Origin: UMGS1590 sp963558655
Lineage (GTDB): Bacteria; Bacillota; Peptococcia; Peptococcales; Peptococcaceae
Assembly (NCBI GenBank): GCA_963558655.1
Contig: CAUWHJ010000024.1
Span: 1 to 37,045 of the forward strand
Direction: 5' to 3'
DNA: 37,045 bases
The notes beneath the pieces are model-generated. The model had not been told where the DNA came from. It was given only the letters and a program-made list of their open reading frames with translations, and did not search any database. Shown here piece by piece: positions 1-9,200 of this stretch. The position numbers were made by a program, and so were the translations under genes. Each line of letters begins with the position of its first letter. Positions within the stretch are counted from its first letter, which is position 1.

Positions 1-55
1 AGAAAACCCAGCTTCGGTTCTTAGACCAAAGCTGGGTTTTTCTACAGTCTGAAGC
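1..55. repeat. Left copy of a 55-bp inverted repeat (hairpin element)
   Basis: This segment reappears as its reverse complement at 36962-37016 with one mismatch (base 27 against base 36990). It contains a 12-bp perfect stem (arms 3-14 and 29-40), followed on the plus strand by a T run, then the conserved tail TCTACAGTCTGAAGC. The tail runs into a second hairpin (52-85) whose stem is different in the two copies except for its AAGC/GCTT base. The repeat starts at the first base of the window, so its true left edge is unknown. Confidence 0.85.
3..43. terminator. Bidirectional intrinsic terminator hairpin
   Basis: The arms AAAACCCAGCTT (3-14) and AAGCTGGGTTTT (29-40) are perfectly complementary around a 14-nt loop. 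They are followed by T-rich sequence on the plus strand and, because the stem ends in A/T pairs, also on the minus strand. It can stop transcripts leaving the minus-strand DUF4180 gene and transcripts entering from the left. Confidence 0.7.
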
Positions 56-90
56 AAGCGTTTTCATTTTGGAAAACGCTTGCTTTTTTA
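52..90. terminator. Intrinsic terminator hairpin
   Basis: The arms AAGCAAGCGTTTTC (52-65) and GAAAACGCTTGCTT (72-85) form a 14-bp stem with a 6-nt loop, and a T run continues to 89. The T run is on the plus strand, so this serves rightward transcription best. On the minus strand it is the first of two successive hairpins downstream of the DUF4180 gene. Confidence 0.75.
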
Positions 91-138
91 TTGTTGTAAT
101 TTAATTCGGATAAGTTAGTGATGGTGAGGCATTAATAA

Positions 139-501
139 TCATTCATTACATTTTTTCAGTTTTTTGAGAGCTTCTTCCATCGTGGTGACAAAGAAAACAT
201 CATGGCCTTGATTGGATTCAAAAATAAAATCGAGTAATGGCTTTGAAGAATATACGGAAAAATCACCAATAATAGCGATTTTGAACTGATAGTTGACAAG
301 CTTTTGTAAAATTTCACCAGCAAGACCGCTAGAAAGAATGAAGAATTCGTTGCAAAAAATTTCTTTTTCGATAATAAAGCAACTAACGCCGGTTTCGTAA
401 CGTGCATTGATCATGAGGTCGAGCGCGCTGTCGGTGTCGGTGATGAGAGGTTTGTTGCCGGTGATGGATGCAATATATGCATTGATCTTTTCGATTGACA
501 T
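139..501 (-). CDS. DUF4180 domain-containing protein
   Basis: This 120-residue protein resembles the DUF4180 family, judged from the central block with RYETG (35-39), LSSGLAGEILQK (about 56-67) and the SKPLLDFIFESN segment (about 86-97). The family's biochemical role is unknown to me. It is soluble, with no signal peptide or membrane segment. Start choice: ATG at 501-499 has an AAAGGAG ribosome binding site (complement of 511-517) 9 nt upstream. It is the only minus-strand gene in the window, transcribed divergently from proS with its own promoter (545-573), and two tandem hairpins follow its 3' end. Nothing in the context gives it a function; it is probably a stand-alone accessory gene. Confidence 0.8.
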   Translation of the reverse strand: MSIEKINAYIASITGNKPLITDTDSALDLMINARYETGVSCFIIEKEIFCNEFFILSSGLAGEILQKLVNYQFKIAIIGDFSVYSSKPLLDFIFESNQGHDVFFVTTMEEALKKLKKCNE

Positions 502-544
502 AATGATTTACTCCTTTCGAGGTGATCCTGGCGAGTGGAGAGTT

Positions 545-573
545 ACAATAACATAGATTAGATGTGTTGTCAA
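545..573 (-). promoter_or_regulatory. Predicted sigma-A promoter for the DUF4180 gene
   Basis: On the minus strand a perfect -35 TTGACA (complement of 568-573) is followed after 17 bp by TATTGT (complement of 545-550). The predicted start is near 538, giving a leader of about 37 nt that includes the AAAGGAG site. Confidence 0.55.
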
Positions 574-617
574 ATTTGGCAAGGCAGAAAAAAGGTGATG
601 GCGATTATTGGCAGCAG

Positions 618-646
618 TTGCGTTCGTTCATGGTATATTTTATAAT
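618..646 (+). promoter_or_regulatory. Predicted sigma-A promoter for proS-polC
   Basis: TTGCGT (618-623), a 17-bp spacer and a perfect -10 TATAAT (641-646). The predicted transcription start is near 652-653. This places the upstream ATG at 662 only about 10 nt into the transcript and supports the proS start at 695. No T-box leader fits in this short space. Confidence 0.65.
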
Positions 647-694
647 TAGGTATTGTAGTTAATGAATGATCCGGATTTGGGGGTATTTAATAAT

Positions 695-2398
695 ATGAGA
701 ATGAAACATGCTTTGATTCCAACGTTACGTGATGTGCCTGCAGAAGCACAGATTCCTAGCCATCAGCTGCTTTTGAAGGCTGGCTATATTCAGAAAGTGG
801 CAGCTGGGATGTACACCTATTTGCCATTGGGCAAGCGTGTGCTGGCAAAGGTAGAAAAGATTGTGCGAGAAGAAATGGATGCTGCCGATGGGCAGGAAAT
901 TCTTATGCCAATCACTCAGCCAGCAGAATTGTGGCAGGAAAGCGGCCGTTGGGGTGCCTATGGTGATGAAATGATGCGCGTAGTGGATCGTCACGGACGT
1001 GAATTTTGCCTTGGGCCAACGCATGAAGAAGTGGTTACCGATATTTGCCGTCAGTTTATTCGCAGTTATAAGCAGCTGCCACTGCGTCTTTATCAGATTC
1101 AGAATAAATATCGCGACGAGCGTCGTCCACGTTTTGGGCTGATGCGTGGTCGTGAATTTGTCATGAAGGATCTCTATTCGTTTGATATGGATCAGGCTGG
1201 TTTGGATCAAGCCTATCAGGAAATGTATGATGCATATAGCCGTGTCTTTAGTCGCTGCGGGCTGACCTTCCGTCCTGTGCTTGCTGACAGTGGTCAAATT
1301 GGCGGTGGCTACACGCATGAATTTATGGTATTGGCAGAAAACGGCGAAGCAACTATTGCGTATTGCGACAACTGTGATTTTGCAGCGAACATTGAAATTG
1401 CTGAAGCGAAGCCTGTCGCTTGCGAAGATAAGCACGATGAAGCTCCTGTTGAAAAAATTGCAACGCCTGGTGTGGCGACCATCGAAGATATTTGCAATTT
1501 CCTTGGTGATACGCCAGAAAACTCCATCAAGAGTGTGTTGATGCGTGCAGATGATGAGCTGATTATGATTCTTGTGCGTGGAGATCGTGAAGTCAACGAT
1601 GTGAAGGTCATGCACGTGCATCCTTGTGTGAGCGAAATCGAAATGGCTGATGAAGACTTTATCGTTGAAAAAATTGGTGCTCATCCGGGTTCCCTTGGCC
1701 CTGTTGGCTTAAAGGACATCAAGATTTATGCCGATTACGAATTGCAGGGACGCACAGGTCTTGCTTGCGGTGCAAATGAGGATGGTTATCATTTCATTCA
1801 TGTTGATATGGCACGTGATTTGCCTGAAGTAACCTATCATGATTTGCGTATGCTTAATGAAGGTGAAAAATGCCCAATTTGCGGTGGCACGATTAAGACG
1901 GCACGTGGTATTGAAGTTGGTCAGGTTTTCAAACTTGGTACAAAGTATTCCGAAGCACTCGGTGCTACTGTGCTTGATGAGAATGGGAAGAGCGTTGTTC
2001 TTCAAATGGGGTGCTATGGCATCGGTGTCAGCCGTACCATTGCTGCTGCTGTGGAGCAGCACCATGATGACAAGGGCTTGATTTGGCCAAAAGCAATGGC
2101 GCCTTATCATGCCAGCTTGGTTGTGGTTAACGTTAAAGATGACGCACAGATGGCAGCTGGCGAAGCGCTCTATCAGCGTTTGCAGGAAGCTGGTTTTGAT
2201 ATTCTTTTGGACGATCGCAAGGAACGTGCTGGCGTGAAATTTAATGATGCTGATCTTATTGGTTTGCCAGTGCGTATTACCGTTGGCAAAAAAATCGGCG
2301 AAGGTATTGTTGAGTACAAACTGCGTACCAGCGAAGAAGCAGAAGAGTGCACGGTTGATGAAGCTGTTGAAAAATTGATGGCTTTTTATAATGAGTGA
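695..2398 (+). CDS. proS: Prolyl-tRNA synthetase
   Basis: ProRS is a cytoplasmic class II synthetase that charges tRNA-Pro with proline. The bacterial architecture is present: a catalytic core with the GPTHEE motif (107-112), an inserted YbaK-like editing domain between roughly residues 220 and 380 that hydrolyses Ala-tRNA-Pro, motif 3 at about 439-450 (GCYGIGVSRT), and a C-terminal anticodon-binding domain with RKERAGVKFNDADLIGLP. Start choice: ATG 695 gives the family-typical beginning MRMKHALIPTLRDVPAEA and has GGGGG (679-683) 11 nt upstream. An in-frame ATG at 662 would add 11 unconserved residues, lacks a ribosome binding site and lies almost at the predicted transcription start. The length (567 aa) is normal for the family. 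polC follows after 13 nt. Confidence 0.96.
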   Translation: MRMKHALIPTLRDVPAEAQIPSHQLLLKAGYIQKVAAGMYTYLPLGKRVLAKVEKIVREEMDAADGQEILMPITQPAELWQESGRWGAYGDEMMRVVDRHGREFCLGPTHEEVVTDICRQFIRSYKQLPLRLYQIQNKYRDERRPRFGLMRGREFVMKDLYSFDMDQAGLDQAYQEMYDAYSRVFSRCGLTFRPVLADSGQIGGGYTHEFMVLAENGEATIAYCDNCDFAANIEIAEAKPVACEDKHDEAPVEKIATPGVATIEDICNFLGDTPENSIKSVLMRADDELIMILVRGDREVNDVKVMHVHPCVSEIEMADEDFIVEKIGAHPGSLGPVGLKDIKIYADYELQGRTGLACGANEDGYHFIHVDMARDLPEVTYHDLRMLNEGEKCPICGGTIKTARGIEVGQVFKLGTKYSEALGATVLDENGKSVVLQMGCYGIGVSRTIAAAVEQHHDDKGLIWPKAMAPYHASLVVVNVKDDAQMAAGEALYQRLQEAGFDILLDDRKERAGVKFNDADLIGLPVRITVGKKIGEGIVEYKLRTSEEAEECTVDEAVEKLMAFYNE

Positions 2399-2411
2399 TT
2401 TCAGGTGATGA

Positions 2412-5400
2412 ATGGTGAGCACAGCTCAAGAACAACGACCATTGCATTTTGATTGCAATGATTATGCAAAACATTGTATTGTAAAGAAAATTGAGTTGTT
2501 TAAGGAACGCCATTTGCTTTCGGCGAGTATTCAGATGCCACAAATTGTTAATGTGGATGAATATGATCAGCTCACAGCGTATTACCGAGCACAAATGCAG
2601 CAGATATTGCCAGAAGCGGCCCAGTTGGAAATCCAGCTGGTGCCGCTTTATGGTGAATGCACCATGGCGGAAGTGCTTGGGGAAGCTGATGTGCTTTGGC
2701 GACTTTTGGGCGTTGAAAATTTCCGCGTTTTTTTGAAGATCAGAGAAACAGAAGAAAAAGATGTGGTTTTGATTTGTTGCTCTAATCAACTGGCTTTTCG
2801 TTCACGCATCAATACGCCAATGTTTTCGCATGAATGTGAAACGCTTTTGGCGCGTATGTGTCAAAAGCCAATCAAGGTGCAAACTTGTTTTGAGGAGGAC
2901 CACACTTTGGCAGAAGTGCCCGATGATTATTTTGGGCCATCAAAAAAATGGGAGCAAATTCGAGCGGAACAAAGTCGTTCGATGAAAGGAAAAACAACAT
3001 CGCAAGCCAAACAGGGCGGTGAACGTTCCGCGCAAAATGCGGCTGGTGGTGTGCTCAAGGGGAAACTTATTAAAGCACCGGTGCAGCTGGTATGCGACAT
3101 TGAAGATGAAGAAAAAAGTGCGTGTCTGGCAGGGACAATCTTTAGTTTGGATGGTCGAGAGCTTAAAAGCGGGCGTTCACTTATCACGTTTTCGCTCACT
3201 GACCATACCGACTCTATCGACTGCAAAGTGTTTGCAGATAAGGATGAGGCAGATACCTTGAAAGCTGCGTTGAAAGAAGCCAAAGCCATTAAAGTGCGTG
3301 GCAAAGTGCAGTTTGACAGTTATTCCAATGAATTGAGCATGATTGTTAATGATATTAACCTGACCACGTTGGCGTGTCGTGTAGACAATGCAGCAGAAAA
3401 ACGTGTTGAATTGCATTTGCATACGCAGATGAGCAGCATGGACGGCATGAACGATGTCAAAGATTTGGTGAAACTGGCGGCCCAGTTGGGGCACAAAGCC
3501 ATTGCGGTTACCGATCACGGTGTTGTGCAGGCCTTCCCGGATGCGTATTCTGCTGGTCAGAAAAATGGTGTTAAGATCATCTATGGCATCGAAGCTTATA
3601 TCATTGATGATGAAGAACCGGCGATCAACCTTCATGATAGAAAATCGTATCACTGTATTCTTTTGGCAAAAAATGCAACAGGGCTAAAAAATCTCTATCG
3701 CCTTGTGACAGAATCGCAGCTGCGCTACTATCACCGCAGACCGCGTATTCCGAAACGCCTTATCAACTATGCCCGTGAAGGGCTGGTGGTTGGCAGTGCC
3801 TGCGAAGCCGGAGAATTGATGCGCTATCTTGTGCAGAATCCGAACGACAGAGAAGGTTTAGAAAAACTTGCTGGTTTTTACGATTACATCGAAATTCAAC
3901 CAATCGCCAACAATGCATTCATGGTTCGCAACGGTGTGATAAAGGACGATGAAGGGTTACGTGACCTTAATCGTGCCCTTTTTGATTTGGGCAAGCGCCT
4001 TGGCAAACCGGTTGTCGCCACCTGCGATGTTCATTTTGCCAATCAAGATGACGCTATTAACCGTGCGATTATCATGAAAAGCCGTGGATTCAAAGATGCG
4101 GAAGAACAGGCACCTTTGTATTATCGCACGACAGAAGAAATGTTGGCGGAATTTGACTACCTTGGCGAAGAGGAAGCCTATAATGTTGTTGTACGCAATC
4201 CCAATGCCATTATTGCCGATTTCGACGATATTGTTCCGGTGCCAACGGTGTTGCACGCGCCAAAAATTGAAGGTGCAGAAGAACAGATTGAACAATTAAC
4301 CCTTGAAAAAGCGCATCGTATGTATGGTGATCCATTGCCTGAACTCATTCAAAAGCGCATTGACAAAGAGCTGAAATCCATCATTGGTAACGGCTATGCG
4401 GTGTTATACTTGATCGCTCATAAGCTTGTCAAAAATTCCAATGATAACGGTTATGTGGTTGGTTCGCGTGGTTCGGTAGGTTCTTCTGTGGTGGCTTATT
4501 TTACGAACATTACAGAAGTTAATGCCTTGCCGGCGCATTATCGGTGCCCACATTGTCAGTATAGTCAGTTTGATGAAACGGGGACTTATGGCGCCGGGGT
4601 AGATATGCCAGATGCAACCTGTCCGGTATGTGGCACGCCGCTTGAAAAAGATGGCTTTGATATTCCATTTGAAATTTTCTTAGGTTTCAAAGGTGATAAG
4701 ATTCCTGATATTGACCTGAACTTTTCCGGGGATTACCAAAGCGGTGCCCATGCCTATACCGAAGAACTTTTCGGTAAAGACAATGTATTTCGTGCAGGAA
4801 CGTTGGCAACGGTTGCTGAAAAAACAGCGTATGGTTATGTACGAAAGTTCTTCGATGAAATTCACGAAAAAAAGCGTGAAGCAGAAATTAACCGCCTTAA
4901 ATTAGGCTGCACGGGTGTGAAACGTACCACCGGCCAGCATCCGGGCGGCTTGGTTGTTGTGCCAAAAGGTGTCGATGTTCACGATTTTACACCATTACAG
5001 CGACCTGCTGATGACGTAAAAACAGAAACGGTGACAACACATTTCGACTACCACAAAATCGACCAAGGATTGGTAAAATTGGACATTCTTGGTCACGATG
5101 ATCCGACGGTTATTAAGATGCTTGGTGATCTTACTGGCATTGATCCAACAACAGTGCCGCTTGACGATCAGGCAACGTTATCCCTTTTTTCTTCAACAGA
5201 TGCTTTGGGAGTTACGCCGGAACGCTTAAATTCACCGGTAGCCACCTACGGTATTCCGGAGTTTAATACGAGCTTTGTACGTAAGATGCTTGAAGACACC
5301 ATGCCATCGTCGTTTTCTGATCTCTTGCGCATTTCCGGTTTTTCTCACGGGACAGACGTGTGGCTGAACAACGCACAAGACTTAATTGTCAATAAAATTG

Positions 5401-6134
5401 CGCCAGTCTCGCAAACCATTTCCACGCGTGACGACATTATGCTCTTTCTGATTCAACGAGGCATGGAAGAAAGCGTTTCTTTCAAAATCATGGAAGGTGT
5501 GCGTAAAGGACGTGGGCTTAAAGAGGAACAGGAGGAAGCCATGCACGCAGCCAATATTCCACAATGGTTTATTGATTCCTGTAAAAAGATTAAATATCTT
5601 TTTCCAAAAGCGCACGCAGTGGCTTATGTGATGATGGCTTTTCGTATTGCATGGTTCAAAATCAATCAACCACTTGCTTTCTATGCAAGCTATTTTTCTG
5701 TGCGCGGTATTGATGACTTTGACATTGGTATCATACAAGAGGGTGAGGAAGCTGTGCGTAAAGCCATTGAGGATCTTTATGCACAAGGTAATGCGTTGTC
5801 AGCAAAAGATAAAAGTAAAATCACTGTGTTGGAAGTAGCGTTGGAACTTTACACACGAGATTTCCGTGTGCTTCCTGTGAGCTTGGAAGAATCATCAGCA
5901 ACGAAGTTTATTATCAAAAATGAGGAGCGCGCCTTATTGCCACCGCTCATTGCCATAGATGGTCTTGGTGCTGCACAGGCAGAAGAAATTGTGAAAGCAC
6001 GTGAAGAAAAGCCATATTCGTCTCTTGAAGATATGAAAAAAAGAGGTAAAGTGGGCGACTCAATGGTTGAAAAGTTTAAACACTTGAGAATAGTTGAAAA
6101 CTTGCCGGAACTCGATCAAATTGTATTATTCTGA
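2412..6134 (+). CDS. polC: DNA polymerase III PolC-type, lacking the exonuclease domain
   Basis: PolC is the main replicative polymerase of Firmicutes. Visible in order: N-terminal domain (1 to about 200), OB fold (about 215-325), PHP domain with HLH 335-337, TDHG 367-370, E394, H414 and DVH 539-541, polymerase core with GSRGSVGSS (684-692), a CPHC/CPVC zinc pair, catalytic D766 and D768 in PDIDLNF, D891 in LVKLDILGHDDPT, and a C-terminal clamp-type motif QIVLF. Family members are about 1430 residues; this one has 1240. The difference is the DnaQ-like 3'-5' exonuclease that normally interrupts the PHP domain. Here IEAYIIDD (393-400) runs straight into SYHCILLAKN (412-421), with no VFDVETTG-type motif. 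The frame is intact, so this is a clean domain absence. The start at ATG 2412 has AGGTGA only 3 nt upstream; GTG 2415 is a possible alternative. Confidence 0.95.
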   Translation: MVSTAQEQRPLHFDCNDYAKHCIVKKIELFKERHLLSASIQMPQIVNVDEYDQLTAYYRAQMQQILPEAAQLEIQLVPLYGECTMAEVLGEADVLWRLLGVENFRVFLKIRETEEKDVVLICCSNQLAFRSRINTPMFSHECETLLARMCQKPIKVQTCFEEDHTLAEVPDDYFGPSKKWEQIRAEQSRSMKGKTTSQAKQGGERSAQNAAGGVLKGKLIKAPVQLVCDIEDEEKSACLAGTIFSLDGRELKSGRSLITFSLTDHTDSIDCKVFADKDEADTLKAALKEAKAIKVRGKVQFDSYSNELSMIVNDINLTTLACRVDNAAEKRVELHLHTQMSSMDGMNDVKDLVKLAAQLGHKAIAVTDHGVVQAFPDAYSAGQKNGVKIIYGIEAYIIDDEEPAINLHDRKSYHCILLAKNATGLKNLYRLVTESQLRYYHRRPRIPKRLINYAREGLVVGSACEAGELMRYLVQNPNDREGLEKLAGFYDYIEIQPIANNAFMVRNGVIKDDEGLRDLNRALFDLGKRLGKPVVATCDVHFANQDDAINRAIIMKSRGFKDAEEQAPLYYRTTEEMLAEFDYLGEEEAYNVVVRNPNAIIADFDDIVPVPTVLHAPKIEGAEEQIEQLTLEKAHRMYGDPLPELIQKRIDKELKSIIGNGYAVLYLIAHKLVKNSNDNGYVVGSRGSVGSSVVAYFTNITEVNALPAHYRCPHCQYSQFDETGTYGAGVDMPDATCPVCGTPLEKDGFDIPFEIFLGFKGDKIPDIDLNFSGDYQSGAHAYTEELFGKDNVFRAGTLATVAEKTAYGYVRKFFDEIHEKKREAEINRLKLGCTGVKRTTGQHPGGLVVVPKGVDVHDFTPLQRPADDVKTETVTTHFDYHKIDQGLVKLDILGHDDPTVIKMLGDLTGIDPTTVPLDDQATLSLFSSTDALGVTPERLNSPVATYGIPEFNTSFVRKMLEDTMPSSFSDLLRISGFSHGTDVWLNNAQDLIVNKIAPVSQTISTRDDIMLFLIQRGMEESVSFKIMEGVRKGRGLKEEQEEAMHAANIPQWFIDSCKKIKYLFPKAHAVAYVMMAFRIAWFKINQPLAFYASYFSVRGIDDFDIGIIQEGEEAVRKAIEDLYAQGNALSAKDKSKITVLEVALELYTRDFRVLPVSLEESSATKFIIKNEERALLPPLIAIDGLGAAQAEEIVKAREEKPYSSLEDMKKRGKVGDSMVEKFKHLRIVENLPELDQIVLF

Positions 6135-6193
6135 CATCCTTAATTTCTATAAGTTATACTGATGCATTGTCAACTTTTTATTAAACAAGTAAA

Positions 6194-6222
6194 TTGAGTT
6201 CCCCTGGCAATTGTGCTAAAAT
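6194..6222 (+). promoter_or_regulatory. Predicted sigma-A promoter for nifJ
   Basis: TTGAGT (6194-6199), 17 bp, TAAAAT (6217-6222) preceded by TGC, an extended -10. The predicted start near 6229 leaves a leader of about 36 nt with a very strong ribosome binding site. No clear terminator is seen between polC and this promoter, so some read-through is possible. Confidence 0.6.
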
Positions 6223-6264
6223 AGTGGCATAGAGGTTTTTTAATTTTTGGGAGGAGGACTTAAA

Positions 6265-9200
6265 TTGTCTACTAAAACCATGAAAACCATGGATGGGAAC
6301 ACAGCTGCTGCGCATGTGTCCTATTTATTCACTGATGTTGCAGCTATTTACCCAATCACGCCATCTTCTCCGATGGCAGAAAAAGTTGATGCTTGGAGTG
6401 CCGCAGGCAGAAAGAACCTGTTCAACCAAACCGTTAAGGTTGTTGAAATGGATTCCGAAGCTGGCGCTGCAGGTGCTGTACACGGTTCTTTGACCGCTGG
6501 TGCTTTGACTTCCACCTACACATCTTCCCAGGGCCTGCTCTTGATGGTCCCTGCTATGTACAAGATTGCCGGTGAATTGCTTCCTACTGTATTCCAGGTT
6601 GCAGCTCGCGCAATTGCTACCCATGCTCTGTCTATCTTCGGTGATCATTCCGATGTTATGCTCTGCCGTGGTATCGGTTTTGCTGAACTCGCTTCCTCCA
6701 GCGTACAGGAAGTTATGGATCTCGGTTGTGTAGCTCAGCTCGCTACTATCAAATCCCGTGTACCATTCATTCATTTCTTCGACGGTTTCAGAACTTCTCA
6801 TGAAATTCAGAAGATCGAAGTGATGGATGAAGATTTCCTCAAGGAACAAATCGACATGGACGCTGTAAAAGCATTCCGTGAACGTGGTTTGAACCCAGAA
6901 CATCCATCTACCAAGGGTACCAACCAGAACCCTGATATCTTCTTCCAGCAAAGAGAAGGTGCCAACAAGTACTATGAAGACGTTGTAGGCATCACCGAAC
7001 AGTACATGGAAGCTGTTTCCAAGCAGACTGGTCGCGACTACAAGCTCTTCAATTACTATGGTGCTGAAGACGCTGAAAACATTGTTATCGCTATGGGTTC
7101 TGTTTGCGAAGCACTCGAAGAAGTTGTTGATTACCTCAACGCTAAAGGCGAAAAAGTTGGTCTCTTGAAGATTCGTCTCTTCAGACCATTCTCCACCAAG
7201 CACTTCCTCGCAGCTGTTCCTAAGACTGTTAAGAGAATTGCTGTTCTTGATCGTTCTAAAGAACCTGGTGCTATCGGTGAACCTGTATATGAAGATGTTA
7301 TGGCAGCATTCTATGATGCTGATATGCATCCAATGATCATCGGTGGTCGCTATGGTCTTGGTTCTAAGGATGTCACCCCTGCACAGCTCATCGCTGTTTA
7401 TGAAAACCTCAAGGCCGATGCTCCTAAGAACCACTTCACCGTTGGTATTGTTGATGACGTTACCAACACTTCCCTTGAAGTCGGTGCTCCTGTTGTTACT
7501 GCTCCAGAAGATTGCATCGCTTGCAAGTTCTGGGGTTACGGTTCCGATGGTACCGTTGGTGCTAACAAAGACGCCATCAAGATCATCGGTGATAACACCG
7601 ACATGTATGCACAGGGTTACTTCTCCTATGACTCTAAGAAGAGCGGTGGTGTTACCATTTCTTCTCTGCGTTTTGGTAAGAGCAAGATCCGTTCTACTTA
7701 CGAAGTTGACCAGGCTGACTACATTGCTTGCCATAAGTCCAGCTATGTAAAACTTTATGATGTACTCGAAGGTCTCAAGCCAGGTGGTACCTTCCTGCTC
7801 AACTGCACTTGGACCCCAGAAGAACTCGATGAACATCTGCCAGCAAGCATGAAGCGTTACATTGCTCAGAACAACATTAAGTTCTATACCATTGATGCTT
7901 CTAAGGTTGCTCAGGAAGTTGGTCTTGGTAACCGCACCAACATGGTTACTCAGACTGCATTCTTCAAACTGACCGGCGTTCTTCCTTTCGAAGAAGCTGT
8001 TGCTTTGTTGAAAGATGCTATTAAGAAGACCTATGGTCGCAAGGGCGATGCTGTCGTTAACATGAACTGGGCTGCAGTAGACAGAGCTATTGAAGTTCTG
8101 CATGAAGTTCAGGTTCCTGCTGAATGGGCTAACGCTCAGGATGAAGCTTCTGATGAAAAACGTTGCAGCTGCGAACCAGAATTCGTTAAGAAGGTTCTGC
8201 GTCCAATGGTTGCTATGCAGGGCAACAAGCTCCCTGTCAGCGCATTTGTTGGCATGGAAGATGGTCGTTATCCAGCTGGCACCACCAAATATGAAAAGCG
8301 TATGGCTGCACTCTTCGTTCCAGAATGGAATGTTGATAACTGCATCCAGTGCAACCAGTGCTCTTTGGTTTGCCCTCATGCAGCAATTCGCCCATTCCTC
8401 CTCAACGAAGAAGAAGTGGCAAATGCTCCTGAAAGCATGAAGACCAAGCCAGCTATTGGTAAAGAATTTGCTGGCCTTCAGTTCAGAATGCAGATCAGCC
8501 CTATGGACTGCCTTGGCTGCGGTAGCTGCGTAAACGTTTGCCCAGCTAAGAATAAAGCCTTGCAGATGGTTCCAGTTGAACAGTCCGTTGCTACTGAACG
8601 TGAAAACTGGACTTACATGACCCATAAGGTTACCAATAAAGCTGAACTTACTAACACCAACACTGTTAAGGGTAGCCAGTTCAAGCTTCCATTGCTTGAA
8701 TTCTCCGGTGCTTGCGCTGGTTGCGGTGAAACCCCTTATGCTAAGCTCCTTACCCAGCTCTTTGGCGATCGTATGATGATTGCAAACACCACTGGTTGCT
8801 CCTCCATCTGGGGTGCTCCAGCTCCTGCAATGCCATATTGCACCAACGAAAGAGGTCAGGGTCCAGCTTGGCAGAACTCCCTGTTTGAAAACAACGCTCA
8901 GTTCGGTCTTGGTATGTACACTGCTGACCAGCAGATGAAAGCAAAGGTTGAATACCTCTGCGGTGTTATTGCTGAAGGCGATTACAGTGCTGCTATGAAA
9001 GATGCTGCTGCTAAATGGCTCGAAGGTTGGGCTGCACATGATGTGAAGACTGTTGCAGATGCCAGCGATGTTATCGTTGCTGAACTCGAAGCAGCTACTA
9101 AAGATGAATACCTCACCGATCTCGATGCTGTTAAAGGCTTCCTGAAGATTCGTTCTCAGTGGATCCTCGGTGGTGACGGTTGGGCATACGACATCGGTTA

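Noticed and set aside
725..1684. A 319-codon minus-strand frame inside proS
   Set aside because: It is antisense to conserved ProRS coding sequence, with no domain similarity, and is explained by base composition.
6135..6193. Terminator between polC and the nifJ promoter
   Set aside because: I saw no stable stem followed by T; only A/T-rich sequence is present.
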